The notes beneath the pieces were generated by a model, which saw only the letters and a program-made list of their open reading frames with translations, was not told the origin of the DNA and searched no databases. 29,897 nt of DNA, from the IMG/VR virus record IMGVR_UViG_3300047494_000277, positions 1 through 29,897 of that record, one strand, 5' to 3'. This DNA comes from a virus. The stretch's first letter is position 1. The number at the start of each line of letters is the position of its first letter. The translations under genes and the position numbers were made by a program. This document shows positions 6,859 to 13,952 of the stretch, piece by piece.

Positions 6859-8643
6859 TCAGGCTGCGACCGAGTAGGCTTTCACGCGGATACGGGGCCT
6901 CTCGACCATGTGGTTATCGTTCTTCGTGGCTCTCCACTTCGGACCGCGCATCGTGACAATTGCCCGTTTTCCATTCGGGTAAGTGATCACCAGGCTGTGG
7001 GACCAAGACGACGGGCCGCGGTTGTAGGTCATGTCGAGATCTCCGGAGACGCCGGACGACATGTTGCCTCCCCAGATACCTGCTGCGTGGGTGTGAGCTG
7101 AGATCGTCCGCATACCGATGACGCGGTATCCTTTGGTCGATCCGCGGCTCCCGTTGACGCCCCGGTGACCGTGCAAGGAGTTCTCAATCCCGCCGCTCTC
7201 CGGGCAGGTGATGAAGGACTCGTCCTCCCGCAGGAACCGGACGCTACCCAGCGCGGGCGCCTTTTCGCGGACGGCGGCCTCGAACGGCAGGAACTCCGCG
7301 CCGCTCTCGATGGACTGGAATATCTTGTAGTTCCAGTAGTGCCAGTAACGCTGGTTGCCCCTGTCCTTGTGGCCTTCCGCGCGCTCGAGCCATGTCATGA
7401 AAGCCTGATCATGATTGCTCTCGACCACGACGGTCTGGCACCACGGACGGGTCGCCGACTGTAGGAAGGCGGCGCACTGCTCCATGCCCTCCTCGACGCT
7501 CTCGTCCCGCTTGGCGTATTGCCGTGCAAGGAAATACGGGCTGTCGACGTTGTGGTGATTACGCACCGTGAAGTCTGTCAGGTCATGGATGAACTGGTAT
7601 TTCGGCTTCAGCGCATCGAGCATTCCGCCCGGAGCCCAGATCGCATCTTCCAGCGCGCGGTCCGTGAACTTCTCCCGGTGGATGTCGCCCGGCGTGATCG
7701 CCTCGATGTGTGAGGCATGCGATCCGGTCGGGGTGTAGACGCGGTCCAGATCCTGAAAGCAGCCGTCGGAGGTCGCGTTGATCTGCCGGACGAACCAGGA
7801 TCCGTCCTCCTCCACTTCTACGACCAGGGCGCCGAGGATGTGGTGATGTTCGGCTTTCTGCCCGGCTTTGCGGGGGATGTAGTTCGACAGGGTGACTGCG
7901 CCGGTGGTGTAGAGGAACCGCGCCGCGGAACCCTTCATCGACGCCATCGGCCGCATTTCGTGCTTGGTGTGTCCAAAGATCCCGGAAGATGTCTTGGTGA
8001 AGGATTCCAGCCCGGATAGAGGGTCGACCGCGCTCGGCGAGATGTTCATGTCGGCGCAGAGCACGAGGTCCGGAGCCAGTCTGATTGTGCCGGTGACCAC
8101 GTTTCCTTGGATGGCGGGATCGTACCAGCTGCTCTCGCCCTCGACGAGAACCTCGTGCGGCTTGCCGTAGGCGTTGGCGTTGTAGGAACAGCGGACCACC
8201 AGCAGCCGGGCATTGCGCTCCGCCTGATAGGTCGCCATCGATGCCAGGAAGTCGGCATGAACGAAGGTGTTGTTCTGGGCCAGGGCGACCAGGTAGACGC
8301 CCGACTTGCCGACCCTGATCTCGCGGGCCTCAGGAGCCTCGTATGTGCCGCCTGCGACGGGCTTCTCAGGCTTCGGTGCCTTCTCGGTCTTCGCGGTCTG
8401 CGGCGATCCCTCAAGGACCGGAGCTTTCGGCCCGGTCAGCAGGGCAGCGATCATCCTCTGGCTTTCCACCAGCGAGGCCATCATCTCCTCGACCGTCGAA
8501 GTCTTCGGTGTGATCGGCGCGACTTTCTTGTATCGCTTGAAGAATGTCGTCTTGGCCATCCCGGCCGCCGCTGCCGCTGCGCTTATCGTGCCGTGCGTCT
8601 TGACGAGAGCCGCGTAGTCTATGCTTTCAGTGGCATCCCGCAT
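6859..8643 (-). CDS. Phage T5 A1-like protein: calcineurin-type metallophosphoesterase with N-terminal helix-turn-helix
   Basis: 594-aa protein. Residues 15-40 (GTISAAAAAAGMAKTTFFKRY) read as a helix-turn-helix of the kind that matches non-identical DNA. A disordered Lys/Pro stretch follows at 70-100. The large C-terminal domain carries metallophosphoesterase motifs in order: GDIH (D320, H322), HDLTD (D354/D357), SNHD (N410, H411, D412), HGHRG (H491-H493) and SAHTH (H517, H519). That order fits a two-metal nuclease/phosphatase of the calcineurin fold. The layout resembles the A1 protein of phage T5, which is needed for host DNA degradation and for completing DNA entry; this assignment is from memory of the family, not a search. 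GGAG lies 9 nt before the ATG. A regulatory gap of 129 nt precedes the gene, and the acyltransferase follows 16 nt after it. Confidence 0.72.
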   Translation of the reverse strand: MRDATESIDYAALVKTHGTISAAAAAAGMAKTTFFKRYKKVAPITPKTSTVEEMMASLVESQRMIAALLTGPKAPVLEGSPQTAKTEKAPKPEKPVAGGTYEAPEAREIRVGKSGVYLVALAQNNTFVHADFLASMATYQAERNARLLVVRCSYNANAYGKPHEVLVEGESSWYDPAIQGNVVTGTIRLAPDLVLCADMNISPSAVDPLSGLESFTKTSSGIFGHTKHEMRPMASMKGSAARFLYTTGAVTLSNYIPRKAGQKAEHHHILGALVVEVEEDGSWFVRQINATSDGCFQDLDRVYTPTGSHASHIEAITPGDIHREKFTDRALEDAIWAPGGMLDALKPKYQFIHDLTDFTVRNHHNVDSPYFLARQYAKRDESVEEGMEQCAAFLQSATRPWCQTVVVESNHDQAFMTWLERAEGHKDRGNQRYWHYWNYKIFQSIESGAEFLPFEAAVREKAPALGSVRFLREDESFITCPESGGIENSLHGHRGVNGSRGSTKGYRVIGMRTISAHTHAAGIWGGNMSSGVSGDLDMTYNRGPSSWSHSLVITYPNGKRAIVTMRGPKWRATKNDNHMVERPRIRVKAYSVAA

Positions 8644-8700
8644 TTCCAGGCACTCCGTAGTCCGAGAGTGCGATTAAATCACTGCTCCGAAACAAAAACC

Positions 8701-8782
8701 TAGCAACTCGAAGCATTTGTAAACGCATTACTTTTGAAAGCTTGCGTTTCGCAGTCAAAAGCGATGTTTCGTTTACAATCCG
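8701..8782 (-). promoter_or_regulatory. AT-rich, dyad-rich control region upstream of the A1-like gene
   Basis: This gap is visibly more AT-rich than its surroundings. TTGTAAACG (8717-8725) is answered by CGTTTACAA (8770-8778), and a nested pair AAACGCA (8721-8727) / TGCGTTT (8743-8749) lies inside. CTTTTGA-type blocks also recur on both sides. TTGACT on the - strand (8753-8758) could be a -35 element, but no convincing -10 is spaced correctly. The structure suggests an operator or promoter controlling the A1-like gene and acyltransferase separately from the tail operon. Confidence 0.45.
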
Positions 8783-9393
8783 TCTGGATTTCCCGCTGTG
8801 CCGGTTGTCGAGACGCTTCCGCTGGCGACGACGGTGAAGGGGATATCCGGGAAATCGAACCGGAGCGGCCACCAGGAGCCGTCGCGGAAGACCCCGTATC
8901 TGTGGATCTTGTAGCTGCCGGGTGCTGCGTCCGCCGGGAGCGACAGGAATGCGAACAGATGCCCGCATCTGTGGGCATCACCAGAAAAATGGGAGATCCG
9001 AGAGACGACAGCGGTATCCTGCGCCCCGTGGTCTTCCACATGCACCAGGCTGACGTGCGCGGTGTAGGCGGCCCCGGCGTCGGCGCAGAAGGATGCCTCC
9101 CAGCCTACACGGTCGGCGGCGTGAAACACCGTCTCCAAATGTCCTTCGACAGGCTTCCCCTCGGCGTCCTCCACTACCGTCAGCGGCGCAATCACGCCGT
9201 CGGAGGCGGAGTAATACCTCACGTCGAAATACCTCAACCGGAGAGCGTTGTATCCGGTTAGGACCGTCGTCAGAAAGAAGAAGATCGTCGAGAAACGCTT
9301 GAAATCGGCCCAGGCGCGCGCAACCACGACTTGCCTGACCGACAGGGGCATCGACTGTATTTCAGTCGCCCTGCGCTGCTGATTTCCACTCAT
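8773..9393 (-). CDS. Membrane-anchored protein with exported beta-rich domain, unknown
   Basis: 206-aa protein I do not recognise. A basic N-terminus is followed by one hydrophobic segment at about residues 34-51 (FSTIFFFLTTVLTGYNAL). The remainder (52-206) is rich in beta-type sequence with regular aromatic residues and two cysteines, and probably faces the periplasm. The ATG at 9393 overlaps the stop of the preceding gene (ATGA), with AGGA about 9 nt upstream. It lies in the pocket of small unknowns between the tail fibres and the A1-like gene, where phages often keep host-interaction genes. A superinfection-exclusion role is possible but unsupported by motif. Confidence 0.6.
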   Translation of the reverse strand: MSGNQQRRATEIQSMPLSVRQVVVARAWADFKRFSTIFFFLTTVLTGYNALRLRYFDVRYYSASDGVIAPLTVVEDAEGKPVEGHLETVFHAADRVGWEASFCADAGAAYTAHVSLVHVEDHGAQDTAVVSRISHFSGDAHRCGHLFAFLSLPADAAPGSYKIHRYGVFRDGSWWPLRFDFPDIPFTVVASGSVSTTGTAGNPDGL

Positions 9394-9737
9394 TCGAAAA
9401 GGTCCTTAACGGCGTCTACCAGGAGACTTGTGTGAAGCAGCAGCTGCGCCCCGGCGTAGCCAAGGCCGAGCCTCCACAGCCATTTGCATAGGTGCTCGAT
9501 GAGGTGACGCTTGATTGTCGCCCACGCGGCCGCTTTGGCGGTCGCCGACGCCGCGCGGACTTCCGCCAGGACGCGGAGCACAACCGCATCGGGCAACGTT
9601 CCGAGAGCGGTGTCCGTGCGGGTGGAAAGCATCTCAAGAACACCGGCGATCCGATCCAGCCGAACAATCAGTGCATGGAGTTCTTCCCGCAGAGGACGCA
9701 TGTCGTCCGTCGCGGCACGGGCAAACGGGTTTTTCAT
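9390..9737 (-). CDS. Hypothetical 115-aa protein with helical stalk and C-terminal hydrophobic segment
   Basis: I do not recognise it. Residues 14-75 form a long amphipathic helix or coiled coil (leucine, valine and alanine heptads). Residues 84-108 are hydrophobic and tryptophan-rich (CKWLWRLGLGYAGAQLLL) and may insert in the membrane. Its stop overlaps the next gene's ATG by ATGA, so the two are translated together and may form one membrane complex. There is only a weak ribosome binding site before the ATG at 9737. Confidence 0.55.
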   Translation of the reverse strand: MKNPFARAATDDMRPLREELHALIVRLDRIAGVLEMLSTRTDTALGTLPDAVVLRVLAEVRAASATAKAAAWATIKRHLIEHLCKWLWRLGLGYAGAQLLLHTSLLVDAVKDLFE

Positions 9738-9796
9738 TTGGTCACCGGGTAAATTATGGGTGGCCGGGATGCGCCCGGTGGCAGCACGCCTGCGGA

Positions 9797-9931
9797 CTAC
9801 AGGGAGCCGGTCCGCAGGATTGGTAGTAACTCGATGACCAGGACGCCGATCAGGATGGCGGCGATCAGGAACCGGATGACCGGCCCGAAGGCGTTCGGAT
9901 CATCCTCGGGCCTTGGGGACCGCTTAGACAT
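9797..9931 (-). CDS. 44-aa single-span membrane peptide
   Basis: This short gene reads from the ATG at 9931 to TAG at 9797. The product has a charged start (MSKRSPRPEDD), a membrane span at about residues 19-39 (IRFLIAAILIGVLVIELLPI) and a short tail. Its ATG overlaps the stop of the preceding 82-aa gene by 8 nt (ATGTCTAA), the same coupling seen between neighbours. Size and topology fit a pinholin, a holin regulator or another small membrane protein, but nothing decides which. Confidence 0.55.
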   Translation of the reverse strand: MSKRSPRPEDDPNAFGPVIRFLIAAILIGVLVIELLPILRTGSL

Positions 9932-10172
9932 CTTTGGCGACGACAGCGACCACGGCGGCGACTGCCACGGCGGCGGTCAACTCCGGGGCGACGACAACCG
10001 CCACGACGGTGGCACCTGCGGCCTCCGCAGGGTGGGCTTCAACTTCGGAGATGGCCTTGGCCTCGAGGGTATCCGCCTCGGCGACGACTTCGGACTTCGA
10101 CAGGCCGAGTTCCTTCTCGACGAAGGCTTCGATTGCGACGAGGTCGGCTTTGATGGTGGAGAGAACGGTCAT
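9924..10172 (-). CDS. Hypothetical 82-aa protein with helical head and Ala/Val-rich hydrophobic tail
   Basis: I do not recognise it. Residues 1-50 are an acidic amphipathic helix region. Residues 53-80 consist almost wholly of Ala, Val and Thr (ATVVAVVVAP and onward), hydrophobic enough to be a tail anchor. AAGGAA lies 8 nt before the ATG at 10172, a good ribosome binding site. The stop overlaps the 44-aa membrane peptide's start. Phages of related type often carry small Ala/Val-rich proteins near the tail-fibre end of the operon. Confidence 0.55.
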   Translation of the reverse strand: MTVLSTIKADLVAIEAFVEKELGLSKSEVVAEADTLEAKAISEVEAHPAEAAGATVVAVVVAPELTAAVAVAAVVAVVAKDV

Positions 10173-10200
10173 GATGCGTTTTCCTTGTTCTTGGGGTTAA

Positions 10201-10572
10201 TTAGGGGGTGAGGATCACCGCGGCGCGGGCGGCGGTAAGGACGCCGTCCGATACCAGTGCAGACACCCACGAAGTCGTCTTCGCGTCGGTCAGGTCGACC
10301 TTCGGGTTGACGCAAAGCTGGGTGATGAAGGTGGCAACGACGGCGTCGGTCTGCGCCGCTCTGTGCGCCGCGATGTCTTCGATCTCGGTAAGCCGGGCGA
10401 GGAAGTCGGCGCAAGAGATCACGGACGGCCGTGGCGAGAAGTGTGAGCCGTCCCATACGAAGCCGAGTTCGACCGCATAAGGCAGGTTCACCCAGATGGC
10501 GCCAGCCGGGATTGGGCTCGGGGCCGTCTCCTGGAGGAGGACGACCGCGTGTTTTTGGATTTCTGCCCACAT
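10201..10572 (-). CDS. Hypothetical 123-aa protein following the tail fibre gene
   Basis: Unrecognised soluble protein. The N-terminal half (WVNLPYAVELGFVWDGSHF) is beta-like with aromatic residues. The C-terminal half is helical and alanine-rich. AAGGAA lies 9 nt before the ATG at 10572. Its position directly after a tail fibre gene suggests a fibre assembly chaperone, but the sequence does not show the usual Tfa features, so this is only positional. A 133-aa reading frame over the same bases in another frame is Arg/Pro-rich and was rejected as a shadow. Confidence 0.6.
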   Translation of the reverse strand: MWAEIQKHAVVLLQETAPSPIPAGAIWVNLPYAVELGFVWDGSHFSPRPSVISCADFLARLTEIEDIAAHRAAQTDAVVATFITQLCVNPKVDLTDAKTTSWVSALVSDGVLTAARAAVILTP

Positions 10573-10646
10573 CTATTGGGTTTCCTTAAAGCAGGAGGGC
10601 CGCGCCGCCTGTCGGCGCACGGTTGGCTTGAACGGCTTGGTTGCGG

Positions 10647-11690
10647 CTATCCGAGCATCGTAGTCGGCACGGACTCGATCCACTGCTCGCAGGTCACGTA
10701 GCGCGGGGTGCTCGAGTTGTTCCATTCGTAATCAAGGGTGCTGTAGCTGTCGCAGCCGAACCCGGCTTTGGCGTAGACACCCGAGGCACCGAAAGGAAGT
10801 TTCTGGCCGAGCTGATACCAGTCGACTCCGTTAAACGAGTATGCGAGAGCGATGCGCGCCGGATCTCCGCCGGTGGCCACCAGATCCGGCGTCCCGACGA
10901 TCAATGAGAACCACATGAAGTCGGCATTGTTAACGTAGATGGTTTCTTGAAGGGAATTCCCGGTGCCGATGTAGTCGTTATTGACCGAGATATTCAGCGT
11001 CCCCGCAGTGTTCCAGCAAAACGTCAGCAATTGCCCGGTGCCGCTCTCGACATAGAAGCCCGTGTTGTTCGCCTGTCTGGCGTTATTCGGATTGAGGATC
11101 TTGGCGATATACCGCTTCGGGCTTGAAGGGATCGGTTTCATGAGCGCGCTGTAGTTGTGCGCGTAGCTTGTGATCGTCGGCACATGGATGGTGATCGTTC
11201 CGGCCGCCGACTTTGCGCCACTCGTCCCGGAAGCGAAATTCGTCTCAGTGAAATCGGTGTATGCGGGCGTGACGTAAGATGGCCCACCTCCGCCACCGCC
11301 TGTGGAAGCGATGACATTACCGGTGATGCTGATATTCGCTCCCGCCGTGTATGGCAGGTCCCCCGCTCCGAGGACGACGGCTCCGGTGCCGTCGGGAAGC
11401 ACCCCGTTGACTTTCTTGACGGTCCCGCCGGGGATCGTGAGAGCGACGTTGCCGCTGCCGTCTGGGTGGATCTCGTTGATAGTCTGGACCGCTGAGGCGG
11501 CCGTGGCTGTCACCTCCGCCAAAGCAGCCAGGACAGCCGCCAGACCGGCGCTCGCGGTGTTCGAAACCGAACCGGCCTGCTGAGCGGTGGTGACCGCCTG
11601 GGAGGCAAGCGCGATGACCATGAGGAAGTCGGAGTTCAGCTTGGCGGCATACAGCTCGTCGCCTGCGCCGTAGTTGACGAAGTCTGTCAT
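10647..11690 (-). CDS. Tail fibre / receptor-binding protein
   Basis: 347-aa structural protein. Residues 1-70 are helical and Ala-rich and probably attach to the baseplate or partner fibre. Two short collar-like repeats follow (HPDGSGNVALTI and LPDGTGAVVLGAGD), typical of phage side-fibre shafts. A six-glycine hinge precedes a C-terminal beta-sandwich-like domain of about 200 residues with many aromatic and Asn residues, a plausible glycan- or receptor-binding tip. The ATG at 11690 is preferred over an opening 12 codons upstream because GAGGG lies before it; that site is inside a 7-bp hairpin. It is downstream of the tail spike in the same operon. Confidence 0.75.
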   Translation of the reverse strand: MTDFVNYGAGDELYAAKLNSDFLMVIALASQAVTTAQQAGSVSNTASAGLAAVLAALAEVTATAASAVQTINEIHPDGSGNVALTIPGGTVKKVNGVLPDGTGAVVLGAGDLPYTAGANISITGNVIASTGGGGGGPSYVTPAYTDFTETNFASGTSGAKSAAGTITIHVPTITSYAHNYSALMKPIPSSPKRYIAKILNPNNARQANNTGFYVESGTGQLLTFCWNTAGTLNISVNNDYIGTGNSLQETIYVNNADFMWFSLIVGTPDLVATGGDPARIALAYSFNGVDWYQLGQKLPFGASGVYAKAGFGCDSYSTLDYEWNNSSTPRYVTCEQWIESVPTTMLG

Positions 11691-11697
11691 TTTCGAA

Positions 11698-11732
11698 GCC
11701 CTCGCGGATGGGCACGCCGCTCCCACGAGGGC
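11698..11732 (-). promoter_or_regulatory. Hairpin that can hide the tail fibre ribosome binding site
   Basis: On the - strand GCCCTCG (11726-11732) pairs perfectly with CGAGGGC (11698-11704) across a 21-nt loop. The second arm holds the GAGGG ribosome binding site, 8 nt from the ATG at 11690. The arrangement could restrain fibre translation. Confidence 0.4.
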
Positions 11733-11760
11733 AGCCGAATGCAGGAATGGGAAAGCCGGT

Positions 11761-11792
11761 CTGCGGACGCCCGGTGTTCAGGGCGTCCGCAG
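11761..11792 (-). terminator. Perfect 12-bp stem-loop after the tail spike gene
   Basis: CTGCGGACGCCC and GGGCGTCCGCAG pair without mismatch around an 8-nt loop, starting 4 nt past the spike stop codon. No U-tract follows on the - strand, so it may stabilise the upstream mRNA end or act as a weak or factor-dependent terminator, lowering fibre expression. Confidence 0.6.
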
Positions 11793-11796
11793 AGGG

Positions 11797-13896
11797 TTAG
11801 TCAGTCGTGTGGTTGATGATGTCGCCCCGGGTGTCCAGGAACGTCAGCAGCGTCGCCAGCACGGCCACCGTGGCACCGGACCTTGACCCGGTGATCTCCA
11901 TAGGAGCGACCGGGGTGTGGCCATTGATCCCGATGTTGGTGAGCTGGATCGAAGGAACGGTCACCAGCCCCGCGGTGTTGTCGATGTTGAAGGGCCTGGT
12001 CTGCAAGGCACCGCCGACGTAGCGGTCGACGTGATAGTTCTTCGCAGGATCGACACCAGCCACGAACGTCGCGACGCCGTCCGTATTGTGGACCGTCACG
12101 GTGCTGTTCGATGCCGGAGCCGAGAGCACGATGCCCGCGTCGGAGTTGGTTGTGACGATGTTCATGCCTCCCAGCGCCAGGCTGCCGACAGGAAACCCAA
12201 TCATGCAGCCGTGAGCGGCGGCGGCGCCAGAGATCGACGGAGCCGCAGATCCCCAGTTTCCGCCGACGAAGATCAGCTGGCCGCCGCACTCATTCAGGAC
12301 GACCGGGGCATAGGCGGTGTTCCAGACGAACTGGCCGCCGTGCCATGTGCAGGACGACATTTGCGGGCTGTCCGACTGGATGCAGATATCCACCACTTCG
12401 ATGTCGATGCCGAAGAAGGAGTTGCCGAAGCTGTAGTTCACGAATTGGATTCCGATGTGGGCGTTGCCGTAGCTTCCGTAAATGTTGCTGAAGCAGACAC
12501 CGGCGAACTGGGCAGCCGTACCGATACCGACGCCTCCGCAGTTGCAGGTGAGTTCGATATCGCTGTTGACGACGTAGTTCAGGCGGGCAGCAGCGGCTCC
12601 GGTCGGCGAGTTGTTGTTGATGACCAACTCAATATCGAACAAATTGAACGCGTCCGGGTAGGTCGAGGTGGACGTGTTGTATTCGCGACCCATCTGGAAG
12701 GTGATCCCGCCAGACTTGCTTCCCTGAATGCCGTAGCCCTTGAAGGTCGAGTAGAAGGCATCACCGGATCCGGCCGAGCAAATCATAAGCATCTGCGGGC
12801 TGCCGGTGCATGCCGATACGTCCAGGACGGTGCTTTTGCCTCCTGCACCGTAGAGCGAGACTCCGGTGTGAGCTGATGCCGCGACATCCTGGATGATCTG
12901 GACGCCGGACAGGATCGCTCTTCCGGGCGGCATGCGCCCCTCGATGCCGAGAGTGTTGATGGCGTTCCAGAAGTTCATGTATGCGGCCGTGTCATCGGTC
13001 ACGCCGTCGAAACGGCATTCGAAGTCAGCCTTGGCGTCAAGCCATCCGTCGAGTTTTGCACCGGCATTCGTCAGGACCGAGTTCACTGCCGAAGACTGAT
13101 ACTTGGCATTCCGAGCCGTGACGTTGTTCTGCACCACGTTCTGGACGAACTGAGTGGTGGCGATCGACGTGCTGTTGTCGGTGTAGGACACCGTCGGTGC
13201 CGTCGGCGTTCCCGTCAGGGCTGCGGATTGCAGGCTGGCGAGGTTCTGGAGCTTGGTCCGGACGAACGGCGCGCCGGGATACTCCATGATGTCCGACTGG
13301 ACGACGAAGGTCTCGCCAGCGCGGACCGTGATGATCCAGATGCCTGTCCAGCCCGCATCGACGGCCGGAGTCGCCTGGGTTCCCACGATGGCAGGCGCAC
13401 CGGCCCGCAGCTGGAACTCGCAGAACTGCGCGCGCGTCGTGTTCTGGGCCGCGCCGGTGCCGTTGGGTCCTGGAAGCGGCTGACCGGGCGCGGCGGCGTT
13501 GTAGTACGAGATCACGCGCGGATCGGTGTCGAGAAAGCCCCATGTGCATTCGATCAGGTAGTTGATCGCCTGTCCTGCGACGGTCGGCGCGGCAAGTGCG
13601 AACGACACCGGATCCAGGTTAATGCCGAACTTCTGCAAGGCGCGCATGTCGGAGTTCAGCACGGTACCGATGCCGGTCTGGTCGATCACGCCCGCCTGGA
13701 AGATGGCTCCCGGCGCGACGACGACGCCGATGCCGAGCGGTGCCGGGGTGCAGTCCAGGCCGTCGAGCACCGTGGAGGTGCCGAAGACGAACTTGGCGAG
13801 GGTGCCGTCCATGACCTCGGAGCGGCGCTGAATGTTCAGCAGGTCGGAGGCGCGCGGGATCGCACCAACGCTGGTGAGTACCTGTCCATCGGTCAT
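11797..13896 (-). CDS. Tail spike / tail fibre with pectate-lyase-like beta-helix
   Basis: 699-aa protein. Residues 1-215 are a beta-rich attachment region, followed by the fibre element LTGTPTAPTVSYTDNSTSIATTQF near 228-250, common in phage tail fibres. FDGVTDDTAAYMNFW at 296-310 is the entry motif of pectate-lyase-3-type right-handed beta-helices, and the next 300 residues show the Gly/Asn/Ile turns of that fold. Such spikes bind and often cleave host capsule or O-antigen. The extreme C-terminus (near 666-699, with ITGSRSG and an LATLLTFL helix) resembles the short trimerising ends of other fibres. AAGGA lies 8 nt before the ATG. Which polysaccharide it binds, and whether it is enzymatic, cannot be seen. 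Confidence 0.82.
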   Translation of the reverse strand: MTDGQVLTSVGAIPRASDLLNIQRRSEVMDGTLAKFVFGTSTVLDGLDCTPAPLGIGVVVAPGAIFQAGVIDQTGIGTVLNSDMRALQKFGINLDPVSFALAAPTVAGQAINYLIECTWGFLDTDPRVISYYNAAAPGQPLPGPNGTGAAQNTTRAQFCEFQLRAGAPAIVGTQATPAVDAGWTGIWIITVRAGETFVVQSDIMEYPGAPFVRTKLQNLASLQSAALTGTPTAPTVSYTDNSTSIATTQFVQNVVQNNVTARNAKYQSSAVNSVLTNAGAKLDGWLDAKADFECRFDGVTDDTAAYMNFWNAINTLGIEGRMPPGRAILSGVQIIQDVAASAHTGVSLYGAGGKSTVLDVSACTGSPQMLMICSAGSGDAFYSTFKGYGIQGSKSGGITFQMGREYNTSTSTYPDAFNLFDIELVINNNSPTGAAAARLNYVVNSDIELTCNCGGVGIGTAAQFAGVCFSNIYGSYGNAHIGIQFVNYSFGNSFFGIDIEVVDICIQSDSPQMSSCTWHGGQFVWNTAYAPVVLNECGGQLIFVGGNWGSAAPSISGAAAAHGCMIGFPVGSLALGGMNIVTTNSDAGIVLSAPASNSTVTVHNTDGVATFVAGVDPAKNYHVDRYVGGALQTRPFNIDNTAGLVTVPSIQLTNIGINGHTPVAPMEITGSRSGATVAVLATLLTFLDTRGDIINHTTD

Positions 13897-13952
13897 GTCG
13901 GAAATCCTTGGGGGTGCGCGCCCGCGGAGGCGCAGATGTCTTGAAGCGGCCG

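Noticed and set aside
11917-12876. 319-aa + strand frame over the tail spike
   Set aside because: Antisense shadow, Asp/Arg/Val-rich, without a credible start.
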